From NCBI RefSeq assembly GCF_042453785.1, contig NC_091672.1, forward strand, positions 3,750,001-3,814,000: a DNA stretch of 64,000 nt. The letters run 5' to 3'. Positions 23,604 through 32,270 of this stretch are shown piece after piece. The translations under genes were made by a program, and so were the position numbers. Position 1 is the stretch's first letter. Each line of letters starts with the position of its first letter. The notes under the pieces were generated by a model that saw nothing but the letters and a program-made list of their open reading frames with translations, ran no database searches and was not told the DNA's origin. The DNA is from Malus domestica (taxonomy: Eukaryota > Streptophyta > Magnoliopsida > Rosales > Rosaceae).

Positions 23604-23784
23604 TAATAATATGACGAGAAATAGAGAAAGTGCATACCGTGAAAGAGAAGGAGGAATTGGTTCGTATTTGGGCGTTGGAGGATAACAGGAGAAGACTGGT
23701 GGTGTTTGGAATAAGACAAGAATTTGTGGTGGTGGTGGAGTTAGGTGGCGTTGCGGCGGCCGGAGAGGCAGTCAGACCGAGCAT
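19703..23784 (-). CDS. AICAR transformylase / IMP cyclohydrolase (bifunctional PurH), 12 exons
   Basis: Catalyses the last two steps of de novo IMP synthesis: formylation of AICAR with 10-formyl-THF, then ring closure. Plant forms are plastid-targeted. Exons (minus strand): 23784-23638, 23537-23435, 23321-23246, 23028-22932, 22792-22690, 22561-22428, 22068-21891, 21432-21278, 21079-20870, 20545-20198, 20074-19948, 19854-19703. All junctions are GT/AG and the joined frame gives 609 residues. Residues 1-65 are Ser/Thr-rich (transit peptide); the conserved part begins near M66. The cyclohydrolase half has [10 protein letters not shown] and [16 protein letters not shown]. The transformylase half has K360-H361 in KHTNPCG, the catalytic Lys-His pair, and SAFGG. 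It ends at VRHFRH, as in other plant PurH. Exon 2 uses an acceptor at 23538; a second AG ten bases further would break the frame. Complete and probably functional. Confidence 0.95.
22624..22650. repeat. (GA)n microsatellite in purH intron 5
   Basis: Uninterrupted GA dinucleotides of about 27 bp within an intron. A likely length-variable marker. Confidence 0.9.
23559..23600. repeat. (AT)n microsatellite in purH intron 1
   Basis: About 20 AT units close to the exon 2 acceptor. Its length could influence folding of this short intron, but that is only a possibility. Confidence 0.9.
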
Positions 23785-23795
23785 CTCTCTTACTG

Positions 23796-23817
23796 TGAGA
23801 GAGAGAGAGAGAGAGAG
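23796..23817. repeat. (GA)n run in the purH 5' leader
   Basis: GA dinucleotides about 12 bp upstream of the start codon on the gene's minus strand (CT-rich leader). CT-rich leaders are common in plant genes. Confidence 0.8.
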
Positions 23818-23929
23818 GACTGTGGTGGGTGGACGGTGGACGGTGGCCGGGTGGCTTTCGGCGGCAAACTTGAAAGTGAGATTCTGAAAGGGTTTCGACA
23901 GTCCTTTTTAGCGCGATGCGACGCAGCAA

Positions 23930-24897
23930 AACGAAAACTCAGCCGTCAGTCTAATCCAAAGGCTGAAAAATTAAAACGCCACCTGCTTTGGATAAATGAC
24001 TGACACGTGGAGTGAGCCTTGTATTAGGATTACACTTGGGCGTGAACTAATTAGGACTCCCCTTTAAACAACGATTTGCTGCCATAGAAGGATTAAACAT
24101 TAATTTGCAGCCATAGAAGGATTAAAAATCGATCGATCCCGGTCGCAGGGGATTTGGGCGTGAATGGCGATTTCTGCGATTTTTTAGTTTTTTTTTTAAT
24201 ATAGTTATATATAAATTATTAACGGTGTTAATTTTAGAATTAATTGGGGAGACACATGTCCAAAAACCATTAAAGAGGCACAAAGGAGACATGAAATTGA
24301 GGACAACAAATCCTTGGCCAAGTCTGTAGTGTGGATTGAGGACCCTTTACGTGGAATAGGTTGAAAAGAAAGTGGATCGGATCGTGTTTTTTCAAATGAA
24401 AGTAGCAACCATTCTGGTGTATATGATTCATCGAGCATAAAAAATCAAACTCAAAAAATACCGTACAAAACACGAACCTAAAACTCGTCTTAACAATTAG
24501 GCCATCTTGTAGTTTTGTAGTGGTTGTTATGGGTTTTAGGATAATTTTTCTAAACGTCATATGAGTCATATCTAATATTTGATTGTTCTGGATGTAAATG
24601 GTAGTTTAATGTTCCATGTTTATTTAAGTCATCTATGCAGTGGGATGATGATCCATTTGACTAAAGTCTAAAGCGGTCGTTGATGTAGATTGGGTTTTGC
24701 TTCTCTGGTTATACTAGGCTGGAAATTTTTTCTGAAAAATCCCAAACCAAACCAAAAAGATCTCGATCCCATATCGAAAAATTCTTAAACTGATAATATC
24801 AAAATTTTGAGATTCATACCGAACCGATTGCAAACCTTTCAGTATGAGAATCGGGATTGCATATTCAATAATTCGAGAATCCCGAACCGAACTGAAA

Positions 24898-24928
<31 letters not shown>

Positions 24929-25824
24929 TTTATTTATTTTGGTTGTGTGCTTGTTGAATGTTGAATTTAAGTAGTTTGATAGTAGACTATATTAGAAATA
25001 GAAATACGAAATTAAGTAGTTCAGAACTTTGGAACATGAATTTAACTTGGTATGAATGAATTGGTATTTTAATTGGTACAAGGTTAAAACCTAAATTTCA
25101 ATTGATATGAAATTGGGGAACAAAATTTTAGGCAAAAGTCCAAATTTAAGTCCATGGCCCAAGAATATCAAATTTCAACCCAAAATCGAAATCCAATGAC
25201 AATCCATCCCAAAATACCGAAAATATTTCGGGAATCCCAAAAATTGAAAATACCGAAATCCAATGGCATCCAATGTTTCAGGGTGCAAATGCAACCAATC
25301 CTTCAAGTTCTTCATGAGTGACCTAAAGCATTCTGTGAATCCACTTTATATACCTGAGACTTGAGTCCATTATGCAACTTTATAACAATGCAAAGGAGTT
25401 ACAGCACCAGAATCCAATCACCGAAACACATAAACAAAAACGTAGTGTCAAACAAAAAGAGAACCATCCCAAACCAAAAGCAACATATGAGCGAGAAAGG
25501 AAACCAAATCGGAATTCATCCAAACACAAAAATAAGGGAGGACGAAATTCCAAACTTGTGTCATTCCAAAATCTGCCCTACTACTGAAACTTTCACTTTC
25601 AACCAGCATTATACACAATGTTTGAGGAAGAAGGCTACAATGTAAGTGATAGTGACTTCTCCTAGTCAGCATAGAGGACTATTACATATTCATCAGAATT
25701 ACCTGTTCAAAACTTCTTCCAACACCCACTAGAGCTACTGCTTGCGATTCAAATTACCTAAGGCCAAATACGATTCGATAACTAGGTGAACAAAAACTCG
25801 GCACGTTAATGTAGAAAAAACCTT
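23930..25824. other. Intergenic DNA with a possible hAT-like relic
   Basis: Holds the purH promoter side, a near 30-bp tandem duplication ('gccatagaaggattaaa', about 24070-24126), an (AT)n run near 24906-24930, and at about 24715-25290 an A+T-rich stretch full of 'ccgaacc', 'aatcccgaac' and 'aataccgaaa' motifs typical of degenerate hAT MITEs. Its ends could not be fixed. No gene is recognised. Confidence 0.5.
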
Positions 25825-27849
25825 TCAAGGGTTGTCGACCCCAATTTCTCCCCACCCACTGCTGCTTCGGATGTACTTATCAACGATGCCAAATTCTTGG
25901 TTCTGAGCAACTCGCCTGGCATAATTCTCAACAGAAATTAGGCCTTTTTTCACCCTCCTGTAATTAATAACCTCCCATGGCCACAAGCGAGCAGAACCAA
26001 AGTAGCCCTCCATGGGTAAATGCCTTTCACTTTCTTCTGGAAGTTCCAGGCCATAGTGCTTCAAAACCGTACACAACTCATCTGAGGATATGCTTGTTGA
26101 ACGACCGGTGGTGCGGTAGATGGGGGTTTCTGAAGCTGGCTCCTTTGATTGAGATGGTACATGTCCAATCATCAGTGCATTAGAGTTTTGACGATCCTGA
26201 ACATCACTCAAACCCTCCGGGGACAAACTCCCAGTAGTATGAGAGCCTATCTCTGGCAGAGGTGTGCCCGGATTTGTTACTTCATGGATTGACCTGGACA
26301 TAGTATGGTTTTCCCCATCACCATTCATCTGCAAAGGATGGTCATTTTTCGTGTCAACTTCTGCTTCAAAACTTGATACTGCATGACTGCTCTTTATCGC
26401 ATCCATTGTATTTTCATCATCAGCCTTCTCGATGCAGGCATCGCCTTCTACTGGCTGTCTCTGTTTAACCTGAATCTCCTTGGATTTGGGAGTACCAGCA
26501 GAGGCTTTAATATTTGTATGCGCCTTATTTGAAGAGAATGGTGACGGACTAAGCGATACAGACAAGGATATAGAGGAGCTTGACCTTGACCTAGACTTTG
26601 AACTTTTTGATGTTGAAAGGAGTCTTGAATCATAAGATACAGAGTGGTGTTCTCCCCTAGATGCTGAGTTTGACCTAGATTGGGAACCAGACCTTGTCAC
26701 AGACTTTGACGATTGAGAAGTTGAGCATGATCTGAGTCTGGACGCAGCATAACGAGAATGAGGTGATGATGAAACTGACCTCCTTGCTTTCTTACCACCA
26801 TGCCCTTTTGGCGATTCACCTTCCCTTCTACTTCTCTTCTTTCCTTCATGGTCCTTTATTTCTGTAATGTTGTTTTCATTTCCCGTAGGGGAGCTCACAT
26901 TGTCTGTCACCATTTTATGCTTTCCTGAACCACTTGCCATTCCACCATTCATGTGCCTTGATGCAGTACCCTCAGTCAACTGCATTTCTCCCACGGACCT
27001 AGATCCCATCCTTTCTAGCTCAGCTTCACCTCTACTTCTTTCATATGCGGCATCATCTTGCCTATTATCAAACTTTGTGAGCTTTCTTCCAGAAGAATAT
27101 TTCCTGGGACAATTTCGGATCTTGTGACCTGATGCCCCACAACTAAAGCAAGTACTCCGCATATCACTGGAATGGTTCAAAGTAGTACAATTCATTCGCT
27201 TTATCCTCACATTCTCTTGGGAACTTCGTGGAGCAAAACCACCACCAGAATATGCCATCCGACAGTTTTCATCTTCATATTTCCTATCGTGATCTTGGTG
27301 AGGTTCATATCGGTCAAATTCCACCCCATTGGCGTTTGATGGGTCATGAACTTGTTCACCCCACCTGCCAGTGTCCACCAGCTTGGGCACAGCTCTACCA
27401 ATATCATCTGGAAGACCTTCCCTAAAATCATGACGATCTCCATTATAATCTTGAATATCTCCTCGATGATCACCTCTGTCATCATCGCGCATGTTCACAG
27501 AATTAAACCTTCTACCATCACTATCTGGTTGCTCATTATCCAATTCGTAATCTTGCCAATCATTTTCATTCATTCTTCCCTCATGTTGTAGCTCATAGGA
27601 GCTCACACCTCTTGGATTTCCGTGAAAAGGTTTAGGCTGTTTTCTTGACCATGTTAGTGTTAAGTGCTCCCCACAGATCTTCCTACCCTGTAATGCTCTC
27701 AAAGCTTTCTTAGCATCTTGCACAAAATCATATTCAACAAACCCATATCTGTCCTTCAGCCGCAAGTTACATCGTCCAAACCTCCAAAAGACATGTTTAA
27801 GATCATCTCCGCGAGTGTGAGCTGATAGATTGCCAATATGCAAAGACAT
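25825..27849 (-). CDS. RRM and zinc-knuckle, Ser/Arg-rich protein
   Basis: 674-residue nuclear RNA-binding protein, probably in pre-mRNA splicing or RNA processing; the precise paralogue is not recognised. The N-terminal RRM (about 2-70) has RNP2 LHIGNL at 3-8 and RNP1 RYGFVEYD at 34-41. An acidic, Asp/Arg-rich linker follows, then a CCHC zinc knuckle (C234, C237, H242, C247). The middle is Ser/Arg-rich with SRSRS-type dipeptides and basic KKARR clusters. The C-terminus ends in a compact conserved-looking block (WPWEVINYRRVKKGLISVENYARR). The start at 27849 was chosen because the RRM begins there and an in-frame 32-residue extension runs into what looks like an intron: a CAG acceptor sits directly before the ATG. 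No intron is seen within the coding part. Confidence 0.85.
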   Translation of the reverse strand: MSLHIGNLSAHTRGDDLKHVFWRFGRCNLRLKDRYGFVEYDFVQDAKKALRALQGRKICGEHLTLTWSRKQPKPFHGNPRGVSSYELQHEGRMNENDWQDYELDNEQPDSDGRRFNSVNMRDDDRGDHRGDIQDYNGDRHDFREGLPDDIGRAVPKLVDTGRWGEQVHDPSNANGVEFDRYEPHQDHDRKYEDENCRMAYSGGGFAPRSSQENVRIKRMNCTTLNHSSDMRSTCFSCGASGHKIRNCPRKYSSGRKLTKFDNRQDDAAYERSRGEAELERMGSRSVGEMQLTEGTASRHMNGGMASGSGKHKMVTDNVSSPTGNENNITEIKDHEGKKRSRREGESPKGHGGKKARRSVSSSPHSRYAASRLRSCSTSQSSKSVTRSGSQSRSNSASRGEHHSVSYDSRLLSTSKSSKSRSRSSSSISLSVSLSPSPFSSNKAHTNIKASAGTPKSKEIQVKQRQPVEGDACIEKADDENTMDAIKSSHAVSSFEAEVDTKNDHPLQMNGDGENHTMSRSIHEVTNPGTPLPEIGSHTTGSLSPEGLSDVQDRQNSNALMIGHVPSQSKEPASETPIYRTTGRSTSISSDELCTVLKHYGLELPEESERHLPMEGYFGSARLWPWEVINYRRVKKGLISVENYARRVAQNQEFGIVDKYIRSSSGWGEIGVDNP

Positions 27850-28620
27850 CTGGACGCCCCTCCCCTTGTCGAACAAAAACAAAATAAATAAGGTACAAAC
27901 ACGAGAAGTGTAGTCACTTTTTCGTGAGAAAACAATCGTGCACACATCTAACGAAATTTATGCATAAATTTGCACTTGGCATTAAAAAAGCTAGTCCGAA
28001 ACACAGATTTCGACTAAATATTCAACTGATTAATGCATAAATACAACACAATCGTCCATTTCACAACAGTTTAATACGTCAATAACGAAATAAACCAAAA
28101 TCTTTCTCAATAAAAACCCTCATCAACCCAATATTATATCTCATACTCGATTTGACTTCCAATGAGGACGAAGAACAAAAACTAAAATTAACTTTAACAT
28201 CTTGAAACCTGAAGACCTAATAGCTTCGTACATTTATGATTTGAAGTACAGTAAAAAAATTACAAAAAAAATAGGAAAATCGAAAATATACTATCTCATA
28301 GGCATTAACAGTAACAACAAAAGCAGTAAAAATTCAACTAAGCTCAGCGCCTGGGCACACCAGAACAAAAAAAAAAACATTTCTGAAGAATTTCATCAAA
28401 CAGTTGGTAGGCGCGCAAAATCAATGGCAGAAACCCTAACGGAAGAGAAAGATAAATAGTGCGATGAAGAATATTTACCGTGTTAGAGCGGTAAACAGAG
28501 GTGGAATGGCCGTCGCGTCGTTGCCAAACAGGAGCGCTCGCTCAGTGCTCTCTCCGTCTCTCTCTTCTTTCTTTCTCTAGAAGGAAGGATGGAAGGATCA
28601 AAAAGGAAGAGGGAAAGGTG
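27850..28620 (-). promoter_or_regulatory. 5' UTR exon and leader intron of the RRM/SR gene
   Basis: A probable non-coding first exon (about 28480-28620, CT-rich on the minus strand) ends at a donor reading ACACG|GTAAAT near 28479. The intron would end at GTCCAG just before the ATG at 27849. Introns in the leader often raise expression in plants. No transcript evidence is available here. Confidence 0.55.
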
Positions 28621-29303
28621 AAAGCGCGTCCCAGTCACTCGCGAGTTGATGCGAATGGAGAGAGAGATAGTAAGAGCCTTGGCCATAAAGGACCCCGACG
28701 AGTCCAAAAAGTAAGTCAGTCTTGCATTTTTATCGTATTCGGGTAGACGAGACGATTCAGTGTTCTCCTTGGGCTTTCTAAAGTTTCGGGCTTGCCTGCG
28801 AGTGTTTCTCCAAAATAAGGGCTAATTAGATATTGTTGTAAGTGTAGGTTCAAAAAATTGAAAATCGAACCGAATTGAAATTGAAAAAATCAAACAAAAC
28901 AAAAAAATCAAACCGAAAAAAAAAATGAACCGAACAGAATTTAGTTGGTTTGGTTTGGTTTCTGAATTTCAAAAACCAAACCTAACTGAAATGTTGTAAA
29001 AAACGAGGCCATTTTATATTTAGTACTGGAAACGGCGTGTCGTTCTAAAAGTTTGTATTCGTATTGGTCTTGGTCGACGACGTCATTCAGTGACTTCAGT
29101 TTAAAATCCTAAAGCTAAACATTGATCCCTCATTCCCTCTGACGGTACTCTGGACCCTCTCCTTCTCAACCTTCACCGCTCCGCGCACCCTCTGTCAAGT
29201 CTCAACACAATCAGTCTTCGTCTTCTTCCTTCCCAGCGAGCTGCAACTTCCTCTCAGTCGCCATCTCACTTTCAGTCTCTCACCCCCGTGACCCGTGATC
29301 TAG

Positions 29304-29848
29304 CTCCAAAGGGGAAATCTTGTGCTAATTATGCTCAATGTGTAAATCAGCTTTTACAAAGCCTAAGCAGTACGCAGGTACCATTGTTCATCCAAATCAG
29401 TTTACATATTTCGACCTGTTTGTGTAATCTACTTTTGAAGCTCATTGGGTTTTCCATTCTTGTTATGTTATATTGTAGTTGTGGTTGCGGCCTCCATTGG
29501 TCAAGTCAGACAGTGAAACCATGGATGTGAACACTGATACCTCGGTGAGTGATGTCCCTTCTGATTAAGTTTTCAAAGAGGGAGGTCAGGTCAGGTGTGG
29601 AGAGTTGCCTCTTTTTTATTGTGCATTCAATTCGGTAGTCAAACTTATATGGGGCTTAAACCTTCTGCATGAACTTGGCCTTCTTCGTGCGTGTAAAATA
29701 ATGGCATGATTATTGACAATTTGACATACCGGATGATAAAACTCATTTTTCTGAACTTTTTTTTGCAGGATGATTCTTGGGAGATTTGGAATTCATTTCG
29801 TCTGCTATGTGAACATCACAGTCATTTATCAGTTGCTCTTGATGATTT
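29304..29848 (+). pseudogene. Captured PRMT5 exons (three)
   Basis: Three consecutive exon fragments with their introns, 29304-29377, 29479-29544 and 29769-29848, encode in frame pieces of the plant type II arginine methyltransferase PRMT5: PKGKSCANYAQCVNQLLQ, then LWLRPPLVKSDSET, then [19 protein letters not shown]. They fit the family order without gaps and the splice sites GT/AG are intact. They come from the N-terminal (TIM-barrel-like) part; the methyltransferase domain is absent. Upstream (29040-29300) is CT-rich leader-like DNA that may have been captured with it. This is a transposon-borne copy, not the functional gene. Confidence 0.85.
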
Positions 29849-29898
29849 GTAAGTGTAACAATGACCATTTTCTTATAACTCGTGTTGTTGTCTAGTTG

Positions 29899-30004
29899 TT
29901 ATGTTTCTGTATCCATGGTGGTTTTGTTTCTGGTGGTTCTGTTTCTGTATCCATGGTGGTTTCGTTTTTGGTGGTTATGTTTCTGTATCCATGGTGGTTT
30001 TGTT
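29899..30004. repeat. Tandem repeat inside the hAT-like element
   Basis: 'tttctgtatccatggtggtt' occurs three times at about 43-47-bp spacing, alternating with 'tggtggtt' spacers. It lies in the spacer between the PRMT5 and acetyl-CoA synthetase pieces. Confidence 0.8.
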
Positions 30005-30010
30005 GTCTAG

Positions 30011-30315
30011 TTTTTCAATGTGATTGGAGATTCAAAAGGATTTGGCTTCTCGGCCCTTCTACTTCTCATATACTCTCATCCCCTCTTATTTGTGCGGTTA
30101 CGGTTAAGCCACGTCAACATTTTATATTACTATTGCTTTTTGTCTTATTATCTGTATACAAAAATCAATATAAAATGTTAACATGGCTTAATCGTGACAG
30201 CACAAAATAGGAGGGGATGAGAGCGTATGGGAAGTGGGAGGGAAGAGAAGCCCGGTTTGATTCAAAATGTCCTATTTCTGACACTTGGTGGCAAACTGAA
30301 ACTGGTGGCTTCAAG
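30011..30315 (+). pseudogene. Captured acetyl-CoA synthetase exon, split by a MITE
   Basis: The two parts, 30011-30037 and 30268-30315, join in frame to give FFNVIGDSK and CPISDTWWQTETGGFK. The latter contains the WWQTETGG motif of acetyl-CoA synthetases (adenylate-forming core). The split is a 221-bp MITE with a nine-base target duplication (gattcaaaa) that falls within the codons for GDSK. An AG acceptor precedes the exon and GTATTG follows it. It is a fragment only. Confidence 0.8.
30038..30258. mobile_element. 221-bp MITE nested in the captured exon
   Basis: The inverted ends share 'ggcttctc', 'tctcatcccctc' and 'ttaagcca' blocks over roughly 100 bp. Flanked by gattcaaaa at 30029-30037 and 30259-30267. 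Nine-base duplications point to a Mutator-like family. A related copy is at 42170-42387. Confidence 0.9.
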
Positions 30316-30501
30316 GTATTGTCTCAACAGATTGTGCATCTCTGATATTTTAACATTCACTTTTATTTCTCAGCTTTTAAAAAGGAAATTCTTTTAATGT
30401 TTTAGTGTTGATGCTCTTTTTCTTTCTTGATTCTATTTATTGACCAAATTATTTTGTACTAACTTGTCAAAGTGAATTTGTGTCGTCTATTGTATTGCTA
30501 G

Positions 30502-30579
30502 AAAGAAATTGAAACTGTGGGAAAGCATCTTTGTTCGATTGTTTATGGTTCCCATCCACCTGAGACTCGAACAAGACAG
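30502..30579 (+). pseudogene. Third exon-like piece, gene not recognised
   Basis: A 78-bp, 26-codon open stretch bounded by GCTAG and GTACTA. It translates to KEIETVGKHLC, then SIVYGSHPPETRTRQ. It does not fit PRMT5 or acetyl-CoA synthetase as I know them, so it may be from a third donor gene. I cannot name it. Confidence 0.5.
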
Positions 30580-31177
30580 GTACTAGTTCCTTCCTGTGTA
30601 ATTAAAATGTTCATTGCATCCACTTCTAGATGTCAGTTTGTTCCACTTCTAGATGTCAGTTTGTGGTTTAGTATGGTGTTGCTTGTCTTCTAACTGGGTG
30701 AGGTTGCTATACTGCAGAGTGCTGGATTATTTCCTACCTTTGAGCTCATGTATATCATTATATGTATTTACGTTTACAACCAGAATGCGGCCTCTACCAA
30801 ATATTGGTTGAACTTTGTTATGTTTATTTTAGGTGTGGAAGACTTGAAGTGTGATGTTTATTTTAAATTTGGACTTTTTGAAGACTTAAACTTTGATGTT
30901 TATTTGAAGTTTGAACTTTGGAAGACATGATTAATGATTCTAGTTGAACTTTAAATGTTTATTTTCATTGTGTTTGACTCTAGTTGGAATGCTTATGTTA
31001 TGATTGTGTTGGAAATGTTAAAATTTCAAATTTCAATTGTTTTCATTCAAAAAAAAAAAAAAACAAAACCAATCGAAACCGAACCAAAAAAAAATGAACC
31101 GAACCAAAATTTCGGTTCGGTGTCAATGTTGGCAAAAAACAGAACCGTTTCGAACTGAACCTAGCCCTATATTGCTG

Positions 31178-31990
31178 TGCTTTTTTTTTTAATGTTGCTT
31201 TTGTTGTACTATGAGAATAAACAGTTGTAAAATAAAGTTGTCTAGTATTTGATATTTGTAAAAGTGATTTTACAACAAAAAAATTGTGTCTGATTATTGA
31301 TAACTTTTATATAAAACTGTTGTGAATATGTTAAATTACTAAAAAGAATATAGTATTTAATGTGATATCATAACTGTTAAAAAGAACAATACAGGGGCAA
31401 AGATTGTAGTCTTAAAATATGGCGGGTTATACTTGCCATTTGAAATTTTCATTTTTAGGTACTGTTCACTATGCTTTGAAAATAAAAACACTTTTCTAGA
31501 AGCAGGATACCTCACTGCTTATGTCTTTATGTACTTTTCTACTACCATTGACATCAGTTTTTTAAATAAACACTTTTTTTGTTTTACCAAATACATATGG
31601 TGTTCTAGATTTTTTAATAACTAGTTTATTTTTTTAAGCACCACAACTTCAAACCAACCCAAAATGCGTAATAACCCTACTTAACATAGAGAGCAACTTA
31701 CATGGACTACAATCAATACGACCATGGCATTCCAATCTAATAATGCATTATCATCTAGAGAAAAAACTTATACATAACAATACATATTGCACCAAAATAC
31801 CTTGTTACTGTGGATCCGTTCGATGTAAATTGTTCTCCCTAACACGACCAATTGTGATCGGGTCACCACCACACTCCTTGATCCAATAGCAGTTTTGGGC
31901 CAATAAAAGTAATCACAACCCAATAGGCCCAAACATGAAAACCCACAAAGACAAAATAACAGTGTCTGTTGTTTTGAAGACAAAGTAAAA
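31178..31990. other. A+T-rich intergenic DNA
   Basis: No recognised gene. It ends in the promoter side of the UEV1 gene. Confidence 0.5.
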
Positions 31991-32270
31991 GTTAAACTTG
32001 CAAACAAACAGTCCTCCTAATTCCCAAAATTCCAAAAAATCCCAACCCATCATCTTTCTTCATAACCTATCAAAATCCCTCTGCCCTCAAGTCTTTCCCC
32101 TTTATTCCCACTTTTGCCTTCAACGCCTTACTCTCTCTCCAGATTCTCTCATATTCCTCACTCTTCGACGGCCTCCGCCCTCTTCCGATACCTCTCGCTT
32201 CCGTTAGATCTCGGCACACCCACCTGAGAATCCAACCACCCACCCACCCAACTGATCATCATCATCATCC

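Larger units (their letters stand above)
28839..31169 (+). mobile_element. hAT-like element carrying gene fragments (Pack-type)
   Basis: 2,331 bp. The left end reads taagtgtaggttc and the right end, inverted, tagggctaggttc: 10 of 13 bases agree. Just inside both ends are clusters of 'aaccgaacc'/'ggttcggtt' motifs, as is common in plant hAT elements. It is flanked by tattgttg (28831-28838) and tattgctg (31170-31177), an eight-base target duplication with one change, as expected for hAT. Inside lie spliceable exon fragments of PRMT5 and acetyl-CoA synthetase, a third unassigned exon, and a nested MITE, all on the plus strand. No transposase is present, so it depends on another element to move. 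Confidence 0.75.
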
